Source of the DNA: a bacterium
Lineage (GTDB): Bacteria; Ratteibacteria; UBA8468; B48-G9; JAFGKM01
Assembly (NCBI GenBank): GCA_026416755.1
Contig: JAOAEP010000119.1
Coordinates: 1-12,216, forward strand
Direction: 5' to 3'
Length of the DNA: 12,216 bases
The notes under the pieces are model-generated. The model did no database searches. It was given only the letters and a program-made list of their open reading frames with translations, and was not told the origin of the DNA. The position numbers and the translations under genes are program-made. How positions within the stretch are numbered: position 1 is the stretch's first letter; the number at the start of each line of letters is the position of its first letter. Below, one piece after another: positions 1 through 8,191 of the stretch.

Positions 1-131
1 ATGTCCTCTTAAAACAGCAATTTATTAAAGACGAAGAAATAACCATTGAAGAATATATAAAATCTAAAATAGCAAAACTTGGAGAAAATATAAAAATAAA
101 AAAATTTGTAAGATTTGAAATTGGAGAGTAA
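1..131 (+). CDS. tsf: Translation elongation factor Ts, C-terminal end (partial)
   Basis: The window opens inside a gene whose last 42 codons are readable in frame 3, ending at the TAA at 129-131. The tail matches the well-known EF-Ts C-terminus: a Val-Leu-Leu-Lys-Gln-Gln-Phe block followed by an acidic segment, then LGENIKIKKFVRFEIGE, which corresponds to the family's conserved 'GENI..RRF.RFE.GE' ending. EF-Ts is the cytosolic guanine-nucleotide exchange factor that recycles EF-Tu-GDP to EF-Tu-GTP during elongation. The rest of the gene, and probably rpsB, lies to the left of the window. The next gene begins 27 nt after the stop, and no hairpin terminator is visible, so the downstream genes may be co-transcribed with it. 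The identification rests on the C-terminal motif only, but that motif is distinctive. Confidence 0.9.
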   Translation, partial: VLLKQQFIKDEEITIEEYIKSKIAKLGENIKIKKFVRFEIGE

Positions 132-158
132 AATAAAAAAACATAAGAGGAGGGAATT

Positions 159-443
159 ATGGAATTTGAAGTTGGATATATGCTAGCGTTGGTTGTAATT
201 GGAATTAGTTTTTTAGGATTTTTCCTTTCTATGATGATTGACGAAGTAAATAGAAAAAAAGCAGTGGTAATTTTTATTTTATCATTGATTATCTTTGGTC
301 TTGGTGTTTACTATTATTATGTAATTGGACTATGGCAAAGAAAAAGTGGTGGAGAAACTGTTAACAAACTAAACTATTATCTGTATTTATATAGACCATC
401 ACAAGGAACTCAAATACCTGAAACAAATTTACCACAAAATTAA
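159..443 (+). CDS. Small two-helix membrane protein of unknown function
   Basis: This 94-residue protein is not one I recognise. It shows two hydrophobic segments, about residues 7-27 and 34-56, separated by a short charged turn (DEVNRKK). A polar tail of about 38 residues follows and contains Tyr-rich NYYLYLY and a Pro/Gln-rich end. The topology looks like a helical hairpin in the inner membrane. There is no lipobox and no enzyme motif. A strong Shine-Dalgarno, GAGGAGGG at 147-154, sits 4 nt from the ATG, so the start and the reality of the gene are well supported. It lies 27 nt after tsf and 4 nt before the transglutaminase-like gene, which appears to depend on it for translational coupling. 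That suggests a shared transcript, and possibly a partnership with the exported neighbour, which is inference only. Confidence 0.75.
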   Translation: MEFEVGYMLALVVIGISFLGFFLSMMIDEVNRKKAVVIFILSLIIFGLGVYYYYVIGLWQRKSGGETVNKLNYYLYLYRPSQGTQIPETNLPQN

Positions 444-447
444 TTAA

Positions 448-2298
448 ATGAGGATTAGAAGGAAGTTAATCTTATTATCTTTCTTTTTTTCTTGTTTTTT
501 TCTTTATTCCGAGAATTTAGAAACAGTTTATCTTATTGATTTTGCTTCTGTTAAAGTTTTTTCAGATTGTAAAAAAGAAACTTTCATCCATCAAAAGATA
601 AAAATAGAAAATGAAAAAGGGAAAAAATTAGGTCATTTACAGATACCGTATGACTCAGAAAGAGAAAAGATTAAATTTATAGAAGGAAGCACAACTCTAC
701 CAAATGGTAAAAAAATTAAAATAACCTCTCAAGATATAAAAATAGTAACTCCTGCTGAATTTACAGAATATACATCCCTTTATCCTGGATATAAAGTAAT
801 GAGTATAAATTTCCCAGGTGTTGAAATTGGAAGCATAATTGAATATAAATATAAAATAATAACTTATAAACCATTAATAGAAAGGCATTTTTGGGATGGT
901 TTTTATTTTCAATCAACTGATTTTTTTGCCCTTTCAAGATATGAATTAAAAATCCCAAAAAAAATAAAAATAAAAATCTTTGAAAAAGATATCACACTTA
1001 AAGAGAAAAAAGAAGATTTTAGTTATATAACCTATATATGGGAAAAAAAGAATGTTCCTCCAATAATAGAAGAAATTTTAATGCCTCCTTTAAGTGAAAT
1101 TGTACCCAAAATTTATGTTTCTACATTTTCTAATTGGGAAGAAATAGGTAAGTGGTTTTTTGAAATATCAAAGTCAGAGAAAAATAAAGAAAGAGAAATT
1201 GAAAAAATTGTTGAGCAGTTAATAAAAGATAGAAAAACAGATGAGGAGAAAATAATATCCCTTTATAATTATGTTTGTTCAAATATAAGGTACGTGGGAC
1301 TTGAAATGGGAATCCATGGATATAAACCACATCATCCAGAAGAAGTTTTAAATGCAAAATATGGTGACTGTAAAGATAAGGCAAATTTACTTAAAAGAAT
1401 GCTTGAAATAGCAGGAATAAAATCATATATAGCCCTTGTAAATACTGATAAAAAGGTTGAAAGAGAGATTCCTTTTCCTGGACAATTTAATCATGCGATA
1501 CTTGCAGTAGTAAAAGGAGATTCATATATATTTCTTGACCCAACTACAGAAGTTATGAGATATCCTGATTTACCTCCATATGAACAGGGTAAATATTCGC
1601 TTGTATGTAGTGAAAATCCCAAATTAATAGAAATACCTATTGCTCCAGTTGAAAAAAATTTAAGGAAAAGAAAAATTTATGCAAGATTAGATAAAAATGG
1701 CAATTTAACCGGAGAAGTAACTATAATCCCTTTTGGTATTTTTGAAGCAAGTTTAAGAAATTCTTTTAGATATTTGAAACCAATAGAAAGGGAAAGACAA
1801 TTGATAAAGGAATTAAATTCAATACTTCCAGGAACAAGAATAATTTCATTAGAAATATCTGGACTTGAAACATTAGAAACTCAATTAATAGAAAAATATA
1901 AATTTATGACAAATAATTATGGAATAAAGGTTGGAAATAAAATTATTTTCCAACCAACTCTTATAGATAAATTAAGTGATATCTCAATTGTTTCTCTTGA
2001 GGAAAGAAAATATCCTTTGAGATTAAATTCACATTATGTAAAAGAAGAAATAATAAATTATGAAATCCCAGAAAATTCAGAAATAGAAGTAATGCCTTCT
2101 TCTATTAAAATAGAAGAGAAATTTGGCAAATTTCAAACAAACTTTGAGAAGACTGAAACAGGTATAACCTATACAAGAATTTTTGAGATAAATAAGTTGG
2201 AAATTAATCCTGAAGAATATCAAAAATTTAGGGAATTTTATAAGAAAGTATCTTTCTATGACAAAATACCCATAATTTTGAATATAAAAGAAGAATAG
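448..2298 (+). CDS. Exported DUF3857 / transglutaminase-like domain protein
   Basis: This 616-residue protein begins with a basic N-terminus (MRIRRK) and a hydrophobic stretch to about residue 21, a Sec signal peptide, so it should act outside the cytoplasm. Residues about 30-200 look like DUF3857, the domain usually found before bacterial transglutaminase-like domains. Residues about 255-370 form the transglutaminase core. The catalytic triad is visible: Cys308 in YGDCKDKA, His349 in FNHA, and Asp364 in FLDPT. The C-terminal 240 residues are beta-rich and typical of these multidomain proteins. Family members are presumed periplasmic or surface proteins of the cysteine-protease/transglutaminase fold, and their substrates are mostly unknown. 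The ATG lies 4 nt after the previous stop and has no clear Shine-Dalgarno, which suggests coupling. The signal peptide starting exactly at this Met supports the start. Its stop is 6 nt from the convergent HU gene. Confidence 0.88.
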   Translation: MRIRRKLILLSFFFSCFFLYSENLETVYLIDFASVKVFSDCKKETFIHQKIKIENEKGKKLGHLQIPYDSEREKIKFIEGSTTLPNGKKIKITSQDIKIVTPAEFTEYTSLYPGYKVMSINFPGVEIGSIIEYKYKIITYKPLIERHFWDGFYFQSTDFFALSRYELKIPKKIKIKIFEKDITLKEKKEDFSYITYIWEKKNVPPIIEEILMPPLSEIVPKIYVSTFSNWEEIGKWFFEISKSEKNKEREIEKIVEQLIKDRKTDEEKIISLYNYVCSNIRYVGLEMGIHGYKPHHPEEVLNAKYGDCKDKANLLKRMLEIAGIKSYIALVNTDKKVEREIPFPGQFNHAILAVVKGDSYIFLDPTTEVMRYPDLPPYEQGKYSLVCSENPKLIEIPIAPVEKNLRKRKIYARLDKNGNLTGEVTIIPFGIFEASLRNSFRYLKPIERERQLIKELNSILPGTRIISLEISGLETLETQLIEKYKFMTNNYGIKVGNKIIFQPTLIDKLSDISIVSLEERKYPLRLNSHYVKEEIINYEIPENSEIEVMPSSIKIEEKFGKFQTNFEKTETGITYTRIFEINKLEINPEEYQKFREFYKKVSFYDKIPIILNIKEE

Positions 2299-2304
2299 TT
2301 TTTA

Positions 2305-2571
2305 TTACTCTTTTTTTATAATTCTTGATGGCTTAAAAACTATTTTTGTTCTTTCTGGAAGTATAAATTCTTCTCCTGTTTTAGGATTTCTTACTTTCTT
2401 TGCCTTTGTTTTTTTAAAATAAAAAACTCCAAAATTCCTAAGTTCCACTCTTTCTTTATTTTCAAGACATTCTTTCATTATATTTAAAAATTCATCAATA
2501 ACACTTTTAACCATTGTTTTATTCAAACCAGTTGTATCAGATATTTTCTCTATAATATCTTTCTTTATCAT
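2305..2571 (-). CDS. HU-family DNA-binding protein
   Basis: This is a small basic histone-like protein that binds and bends DNA in the nucleoid as a dimer. The helical N-terminal half (MIKKDIIEKISDTTGL) and the beta-arm motif NFGVF (46-50) followed by RNPKTGEE (61-68) are the HU/IHF signature. The Arg-Asn-Pro tip that intercalates DNA is intact. The arm is unusually Lys-rich (FKKTKAKKV), and the C-terminus ends early after FKPSRIIKKE. I chose the ATG at 2571 (88 aa), because it places Met exactly where HU proteins start. An in-frame TTG at 2577 would add two residues (90 aa). Neither start has a strong Shine-Dalgarno; a GGA lies about 8 nt before the ATG. The gene is downstream of tRNA-Leu on the same strand and may share its promoter. 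It could equally be named an IHF-like protein. Confidence 0.9.
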   Translation of the reverse strand: MIKKDIIEKISDTTGLNKTMVKSVIDEFLNIMKECLENKERVELRNFGVFYFKKTKAKKVRNPKTGEEFILPERTKIVFKPSRIIKKE

Positions 2572-2603
2572 TTTCAAAATCCATTATCATTTGGTTTTGA
2601 TAA

Positions 2604-2690
2604 TGCCGGAGGAGGGATTTGAACCCTCACGGAGTTTAGGGCTCCACCGGATTTTGAGTCCGGCGCGTCTGCCAATTCCACCACTCCGGC
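2604..2690 (-). tRNA. tRNA-Leu (anticodon CAA)
   Basis: The minus strand folds as a class II tRNA. The acceptor stem GCCGGAG (2690-2684) pairs with CTCCGGC (2611-2605), with discriminator A at 2604. The anticodon stem CCGGA/TCCGG encloses the loop CTCAAAA, giving anticodon CAA (2656-2654), which reads UUG Leu. There is a long variable arm with stem GGAG/CTCC, as expected for Leu, and a T arm GAGGG-TTCAAAT-CCCTC. The 3' CCA is not encoded (the next bases are TTA), so it must be added by the CCA-adding enzyme. The gene sits between the GH116 gene and HU on the same strand. Confidence 0.97.
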
Positions 2691-2700
2691 TTTAATAATA

Positions 2701-2728
2701 ATTATACCAAAATAACCCAAAAACTCAA
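2701..2728 (-). promoter_or_regulatory. Probable sigma70-type promoter for tRNA-Leu (and perhaps HU)
   Basis: On the minus strand a perfect -10 hexamer TATAAT (2706-2701) is preceded by TTGAGT (2728-2723) with a 16-nt spacer. Initiation would fall a few bases before the tRNA 5' end at 2690, which is the normal arrangement for a tRNA promoter. The -35 matches consensus at four of six positions. No terminator is visible after the GH116 stop, so readthrough from the upstream operon is also possible. Confidence 0.55.
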
Positions 2729-2754
2729 TTGTCTAAAATTATATGTTTTTCTCT

Positions 2755-5271
2755 TCATTTTATTATAATTTTTATTTTTTTAAATATTGATATTGGTTTT
2801 TTAAAACTTATTTTAAGAAGATTTTCATTTTTATCCATATCAAATTCTTCCATTTTGTTATCAATTTCAATTTCAATTTTTTTATTTTTTAATTTTAAAT
2901 TTCTAATTCCCAAAATTATCTTTTTTATTTCAATAAATCCTTTTAAGAGTTCTATCTCAATTAATTCTTTTTTAAGATCTTTAAAATATTTAAAATTACC
3001 CCAACCACTTCCAGCAGAAAAGAACAAGTTTAGATTTTTATTGATAAAGACAGGTGAAAAATAAATTTCTTTTTTTACATTATCAATATAAAAACCAAGG
3101 AGAGACAAAATTAATCCAAAGGCAGAAAGAGCCCTACCATAATGGTAACCACATTCAATATGACAAAATGGATTTCTTTTTTCGCCATCATATCTATTGT
3201 TTATTGCATCTATAATTTTTTTTGCTTGTATATATTTTTTTCTTTTAATTAATAAAGATGCAACAATAAACTCCTCTCCTGTCCAAACTTCATCACAATA
3301 TGGCATAGGAATATAAGGTCTTTCTTTGGGGAAGGAACAGACAATTAATCCTTCTTCATCTCCAATACCATATATTCTCATAAAATTTATATGTTCTGAA
3401 AAATTTATGAAATTATACTTAATAATTGATGCAAGAGTTTTTTCTATATATTTTTCTTCTACAATTGAACCAAGATTTAAAATGTCTGAAAAAAATTGTC
3501 CAAGTAATTGAGATGAAAGGCAACCATCTAAAAATTGATATGGAGGGAGTGATTTAATTTTACATTTTTGTGTAAAATATTCTCCATTCCACAATTCTCT
3601 TATTATTGCTTTTCTTCCTGTTTCATATATCTTTTCACAATCTTCCATAAACTCCTTATCGCCCATAAATTCTGAAATTTCTATCATCTCTTTTAAAGAT
3701 GCCAAATAAATAAAAGAAGTAAAAGGATTTTCTCCAAAAAACTCTACATCATAAGTGTTATGTTGTTCATCCTCCATCAAACCATCCTTATTTTTATCCC
3801 AGTTTTTCCAAGCAAATTCAACTGTCTTTTTTAATCTCTCATATATTTTTTGTAAAAACTCATTATCTCCTGTAATTTTCCATTCTCTATATGCCTTCAA
3901 AACAGTTCCCATTTGTCCATCTGCTGCTGGTTTAAATTGCCATTGTTTTATTCCAAGTGGTATGTTTGTTCTAAAAGCCATATAACCATTTTCATCTGTA
4001 TTATAAAGATAATCAACTTCTCTTTGTTTTTTCATAAATTCAGGGAATAAATATGGTGTAGTGAAATCATAATTAAAAACATGTGTGCAATTTAATGGAC
4101 AACAACCAGAATTTACTGAACAACCTTCAAAACAATAAAAATTACCATCATCTGTAATAAAAAATGTATTACTTCTTAAAGTATTAAACTGGGCACTTAT
4201 AGTTGTTAAAAAACTTTCAGGTAAACTTTGTGAAAAAAATGCTTCAGAAAATTTTTTACTTTCTTCTTCAAGATATTTTTTATTTTCAATGTAGTACATT
4301 ACAACTTCCATTGAATCTAAAAATTTTTTGGAATACCAGTTTCTTAAAATTTTGTTTTTTACTTCTTCATTCAAACCCCAGTAATTTAATCTATTTGGAA
4401 AGTACCAAGTAAGATAGAAATTTATTTCTTTCTCCTCTTTCCCCTTTAATTTTTCATTTACTCCAAGGGTTGTCCAATATGTAAATCCATCTGAACTTTC
4501 TTTACTTTCTACAATTTCAAATTTGCCATTTTTAAATTCCCTCCAAAAATTTTCATAATCATTCCACCAACCGCTTTTTTCCCATTGAGGTTTATAAGAA
4601 ACTTCTTTAGAGTCAGTAAATAAAGAAATGTTTCCATATCTTGGATTATCCTTATTGTATTTATTTGATGTTAAAAAGATACCTTTAATTTTTCCTATTT
4701 CTTTATATATATTTATATTCTTTCCAAAACAGGGCCTTGAAAGTGAATTTAAATCTTCGGTTCCATCTGTTCCAACAGGATTCATTAAAGAAAAAGTTAA
4801 AAAAATCTCAATTTCTTTGGATGTTAAATTTTTTATTTTATAGTTGAAAATAGCCAATGGTAAAGAAGAGTTTTCATAATCAAGAGGTATAAAAGGAGTA
4901 AATGCTGTAAGTTTAATTTTTAAAGGGAATTTTCTCTCATAAAAGTCAATTATGGCAAAAGGGAAAAAATTTGTAAATTCAACTTCTTTAAAATGTGGAC
5001 ATCCTTCCATATTTAAATTTGAAAAACCACTACTTCCTTCAAATGGAGGGCAAGGTCTTCCAGAAATAATTTTATATTTTATTTCTTCTTTATTTTTCAA
5101 TCTTATAGAAACAAAATTACCATACATTCTCTTACCTTTCCCTGGTCTATTAAAAATTTCCCAGTCAGTTAACGAACCTTTACCTTCAATTGAGATATTC
5201 CCTGCTCCAATACCTCCAAGCAAAAACTTTATCTGATTTAATTTTTCTCCACTATATTTAATCCCTTCCAT
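2755..5271 (-). CDS. GH116-family glycoside hydrolase (GBA2-like beta-glucosidase/glucosylceramidase family)
   Basis: This 838-residue enzyme has no signal peptide or membrane segment and is predicted to be cytoplasmic. The N-terminus has the family opening FLLGGIGAGNISIEGKGSL (16-34) and then a beta-sandwich domain to about residue 320. An (alpha/alpha)6 catalytic domain follows. By alignment from memory with characterised GH116 enzymes, Glu382 in YCFEGC is the likely nucleophile and Asp508 in HNTYD the likely acid/base. EVWTGEEF (661-668) matches a conserved substrate-pocket motif. A cysteine cluster, C380, C384, C390, C391 and C395, flanks the proposed nucleophile and resembles the GCC..NCTHV segment of bacterial DUF608 proteins. 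GH116 members cleave beta-glucosides, glucosylceramide, beta-xylosides or GlcNAc; which of these applies here cannot be read from sequence. The start has a good Shine-Dalgarno (AAAAGGAG) and lies 3 nt after the murJ stop, at the end of the operon. Confidence 0.88.
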   Translation of the reverse strand: MEGIKYSGEKLNQIKFLLGGIGAGNISIEGKGSLTDWEIFNRPGKGKRMYGNFVSIRLKNKEEIKYKIISGRPCPPFEGSSGFSNLNMEGCPHFKEVEFTNFFPFAIIDFYERKFPLKIKLTAFTPFIPLDYENSSLPLAIFNYKIKNLTSKEIEIFLTFSLMNPVGTDGTEDLNSLSRPCFGKNINIYKEIGKIKGIFLTSNKYNKDNPRYGNISLFTDSKEVSYKPQWEKSGWWNDYENFWREFKNGKFEIVESKESSDGFTYWTTLGVNEKLKGKEEKEINFYLTWYFPNRLNYWGLNEEVKNKILRNWYSKKFLDSMEVVMYYIENKKYLEEESKKFSEAFFSQSLPESFLTTISAQFNTLRSNTFFITDDGNFYCFEGCSVNSGCCPLNCTHVFNYDFTTPYLFPEFMKKQREVDYLYNTDENGYMAFRTNIPLGIKQWQFKPAADGQMGTVLKAYREWKITGDNEFLQKIYERLKKTVEFAWKNWDKNKDGLMEDEQHNTYDVEFFGENPFTSFIYLASLKEMIEISEFMGDKEFMEDCEKIYETGRKAIIRELWNGEYFTQKCKIKSLPPYQFLDGCLSSQLLGQFFSDILNLGSIVEEKYIEKTLASIIKYNFINFSEHINFMRIYGIGDEEGLIVCSFPKERPYIPMPYCDEVWTGEEFIVASLLIKRKKYIQAKKIIDAINNRYDGEKRNPFCHIECGYHYGRALSAFGLILSLLGFYIDNVKKEIYFSPVFINKNLNLFFSAGSGWGNFKYFKDLKKELIEIELLKGFIEIKKIILGIRNLKLKNKKIEIEIDNKMEEFDMDKNENLLKISFKKPISIFKKIKIIIK

Positions 5272-5274
5272 TTC

Positions 5275-6774
5275 TTATCTCCTTTTTAAGTATAAAATAA
5301 GAGAAATACTATAAATTATCAGTCCAACACATATTAATAAAAAAAGAGCAAAAGGAATTATCAATTTATAATAAAAATACTTTATTGAAAAATACAAAAA
5401 AATAAGTAATGGGAAAGAAGTTGAAAAAGATGATAAAAAAATATTAAATACCTTCCAATACTCTAAACTTAAGTGTTTTTTATTGAAAAAATAAAAAAGT
5501 AGAAAAAAGTTTATCATCCCAACAATTGAAGTAGAAAGAGCGATACCTCCATGAGCAAGAAATTTCATTAAAATTATATCAAGAATAAAATTTGTAGCGA
5601 TACTGAAAATACCAATTTTCACTGGAGTTCTTGTATCATTAAAAGCATAAAAACATCTTGTCAAAACTGAAATTCCACCGTAAAAAATTAGACCAAGTGA
5701 ATAAAAAAATAAAGGATAAGAAGTCAATTCAACTGATTTTAAATCAAACATTCCCCTTTTAAAAAGAAACGTTATTATTTCTTTTTTTAACAGAACTAAA
5801 AAAATAGTAGAAGGAATAATGGTTAAAAGGAGAATTTTAAAAGCATAATAAAGGTTTTCTCTAAATTTATCAAATTCTTTTTTAGAAAAATTCTCACTTA
5901 ACCAAGGTAAGACCGCTGTTGAAATTGAAATTCCGAATATACCAAGTGGAAGTTGATAAAGACGTGTTGCATACCAAAGACCTGAGACCATTCCAGAAGA
6001 AAGAAAATTTGCAAGAGAATAGTCAACAAGGAGATTTATTGGACCAATTGCGACACCAATAATCATTGGTAAAAAAAGAGTTCCCATTTTTCTTATAGCA
6101 GGATGGGCCAGATTAAGAGAAAACCTTGGAAAATAATTTAGTCGTCTTATAGACGGAACAAGAATTAAAAATTGCCCAATACCTCCCAAAATAACTCCTA
6201 TACAAAGAGCAAAAATTTTTTCATCAACATTGTTTCCAAAAAATCTTGCAAAAAAAAATAAAGATAAAATCCAGAAAAAATCAAGAATAATTGGTGAAAT
6301 TGAAGGTAAAAAAAATGATTTATATGAATTTAAAATGCCGGTATATAAAGCAGAAAGAGAGATAAAAATCAAATAAGGGAAGGTAAACTTTACAAGAAGA
6401 AAAACATAATACCATTTGCTTTCTGGCATTAAAAACCTTACAGTTATCTCACTTATTAAGAAAAAAATAAGAAAAAGAGAGAAGGTAAAAATTAAAGAAA
6501 GAGTAAAGGTTATGTTTAAGATTTCTTTTGTTTCTTCTTTTTTCCCTTGGGACAGATATTCGGTAAAGACAGGAATGAAAGAAGAAGTTAAAGCACCTTC
6601 TGCAAGAAGCCCTCTAAAAAAATTTGGAATCATAAAAGCAATTAGAAAAGCATCATAAATCTTTGTAGTTCCAAAAAAATTGGCACTTACTATTTCTCTA
6701 AATAAACCAAAAATTCTTGAAATTATTGTCCCTATTGTTAAAAAAGAAATTGCTTTAAAAATTTTTTTACTCAT
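5275..6774 (-). CDS. murJ: Lipid II flippase MurJ (MviN family)
   Basis: This 499-residue polytopic inner-membrane protein moves the peptidoglycan precursor lipid II from the cytoplasmic to the periplasmic face (MOP superfamily). The N-terminus is diagnostic: SRIFGLFREIVSANFFG (19-35), then YDAF (40-43) and IPNFFRGLLAEGALTSSFIP. These contain the Arg and Asp residues conserved around the central cavity (Arg20, Arg26, Asp41, Arg54). Repeated hydrophobic segments continue to the C-terminus, consistent with 14 helices, and the length is close to the family norm. The ATG overlaps the lysS stop by 8 nt. No clear Shine-Dalgarno precedes it, so translation is probably coupled to lysS. The stop lies within the ribosome binding region of the GH116 gene. 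Confidence 0.94.
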   Translation of the reverse strand: MSKKIFKAISFLTIGTIISRIFGLFREIVSANFFGTTKIYDAFLIAFMIPNFFRGLLAEGALTSSFIPVFTEYLSQGKKEETKEILNITFTLSLIFTFSLFLIFFLISEITVRFLMPESKWYYVFLLVKFTFPYLIFISLSALYTGILNSYKSFFLPSISPIILDFFWILSLFFFARFFGNNVDEKIFALCIGVILGGIGQFLILVPSIRRLNYFPRFSLNLAHPAIRKMGTLFLPMIIGVAIGPINLLVDYSLANFLSSGMVSGLWYATRLYQLPLGIFGISISTAVLPWLSENFSKKEFDKFRENLYYAFKILLLTIIPSTIFLVLLKKEIITFLFKRGMFDLKSVELTSYPLFFYSLGLIFYGGISVLTRCFYAFNDTRTPVKIGIFSIATNFILDIILMKFLAHGGIALSTSIVGMINFFLLFYFFNKKHLSLEYWKVFNIFLSSFSTSFPLLIFLYFSIKYFYYKLIIPFALFLLICVGLIIYSISLILYLKRR

Positions 6775-8191
6775 TTTTTGGTTTTAGAAGAGGGAAAAAT
6801 ATAACCTCTCTTATTGATGAAGAGTTTGTGAAAAGCATAACAAGTCGGTCAATTCCAATACCAAGTCCTCCAGCAGGTGGCATACCATATTCAAGAGCCT
6901 CAATAAAATCATAATCAATTTTCTTTTCTTTATCTTTTTCATCTTTAAGTTTTTCTTCAAATCTCTTCAATTGCTCAATCGGGTCATTTAATTCAGAATA
7001 AGCATTAGCAACTTCAATTCCACCAATAAAAAGTTCAAATCTTTCAGTTATTTTAGGGTTATCTTTAAATGTTTTTGCAAGAGGAGATATTTCAACAGGA
7101 TATCCAATAACAAAAGTAGGATTTATCAAAAATGGCTGAATTTTCTTTTTAAAAATTGCTTCAAGTTTTTCAAAAATTGTTTCATTTTCTTCGGTTTCTA
7201 TTTGATATTCTCTAATTTTCTCATTTATAATTTTTTCATCCTTATAATTTTCAATACCTACAAATTCTTTAAATACATCCTCATATCTTATTCTTTTCCA
7301 TGGTTTTGAAAGTTCTATTTTCTTTTCCTGATATTCAAATGTAAGTGAACCAAAAATTTTTTCAGATAAAAAACAAATTAAATTTTCTGTTATTTCAATC
7401 ATTTCTTCATAATCACCATAGGCAGAATATAATTCAAGCATTGTAAATTCAGGATTATGGAGAGTTGAAATACCTTCATTTCTGAAAGATCTATTTATTT
7501 CATATATTTTTTCAAAATTCCCTACAAGAAGTTTCTTTAAATAAATTTCAGGAGCAATCCTTAAATAAAGTTCCATATCAAGAGTATTATGATAAGTAAC
7601 AAATGGTTTTGCTTCTGCTCCCCCTGGTATTGGATGCATCATAGGAGTTTCAACTTCTAAAAATCCAATATTATTTAAAAATTCTCTGATTAACCTTAAA
7701 ATTTCAATTCTTCTTTCAAAAATTTTTTTTACATCCTCATTCATAATTAAATCAAGGTATCTCTTTCTAAATCTAATTTCAACATCTTTTAACCCGTGCC
7801 ATTTTTCAGGTAAAGGCCTTAAAGATTTAGAGAGAATAATAAAGTTTCTAACAAGAATTGTCTTTTCACCTGTCTTTGTTCTAAAAACATCTCCTTCAAC
7901 TCCAATAATATCTCCTATATCAAACTTCTTAAAAATTTCATAATTCTCTTTCCCTATAACATCTTTCTTAAAATAAAGTTGAATTTTCCCTGAAGAATCA
8001 ATAATATCAACAAAACCAGCATTACCATGCATTCTAATTGACATAATTCTTCCTGCCACTTTAAAACTTCCCTCTTCCTTTACTTCTGATATATATGTTT
8101 TTAAAAATTTTCTACCATAAACTTCTATTCCATAATTTTTAAGTTCATTAAGTTTTTTTATCCTAAATTCTATCATTTGATTTTCACTCAT
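6767..8191 (-). CDS. lysS: Lysine--tRNA ligase, class II
   Basis: This cytosolic enzyme charges tRNA-Lys with lysine using ATP. At 474 residues it is slightly short for bacterial class II LysRS (about 490-505), and the N-terminal extension is brief. An OB-fold anticodon-binding domain spans about residues 42-120 (VAGRIMSIRMHGNAGFVDI). The class II core follows: motif 1 around FLEVETPMMHPIPGGAEAKPF (177-197), motif 2 with INRSFRNEGISTLHNPEFT (232-250), and motif 3 with GGLGIGIDRLVMLF (441-454). EVANAYSELNDP (393-404) is the LysRS-specific amino-acid pocket strand. The start has a good Shine-Dalgarno, GGAGAGG, embedded in the end of the preceding gene, which it overlaps by 8 nt. It overlaps murJ by 8 nt at its end. 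All key motifs are intact. Confidence 0.97.
   Translation of the reverse strand: MSENQMIEFRIKKLNELKNYGIEVYGRKFLKTYISEVKEEGSFKVAGRIMSIRMHGNAGFVDIIDSSGKIQLYFKKDVIGKENYEIFKKFDIGDIIGVEGDVFRTKTGEKTILVRNFIILSKSLRPLPEKWHGLKDVEIRFRKRYLDLIMNEDVKKIFERRIEILRLIREFLNNIGFLEVETPMMHPIPGGAEAKPFVTYHNTLDMELYLRIAPEIYLKKLLVGNFEKIYEINRSFRNEGISTLHNPEFTMLELYSAYGDYEEMIEITENLICFLSEKIFGSLTFEYQEKKIELSKPWKRIRYEDVFKEFVGIENYKDEKIINEKIREYQIETEENETIFEKLEAIFKKKIQPFLINPTFVIGYPVEISPLAKTFKDNPKITERFELFIGGIEVANAYSELNDPIEQLKRFEEKLKDEKDKEKKIDYDFIEALEYGMPPAGGLGIGIDRLVMLFTNSSSIREVIFFPLLKPKNE

Noticed and set aside
2286..2317. Possible bidirectional terminator between the convergent transglutaminase-like and HU genes
   Set aside because: An A/T-only stem (2286-2297 with 2303-2314) has a 2x2 mismatch in the middle and uses up most of its own T-run, so it is too weak to call.
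2729..3064. Open frame of 111 codons on the plus strand inside the GH116 gene
   Set aside because: It is antisense to a well-supported coding region; its Phe/Ile/Ser-rich translation is what AT-rich antisense frames give, and no Shine-Dalgarno precedes it.
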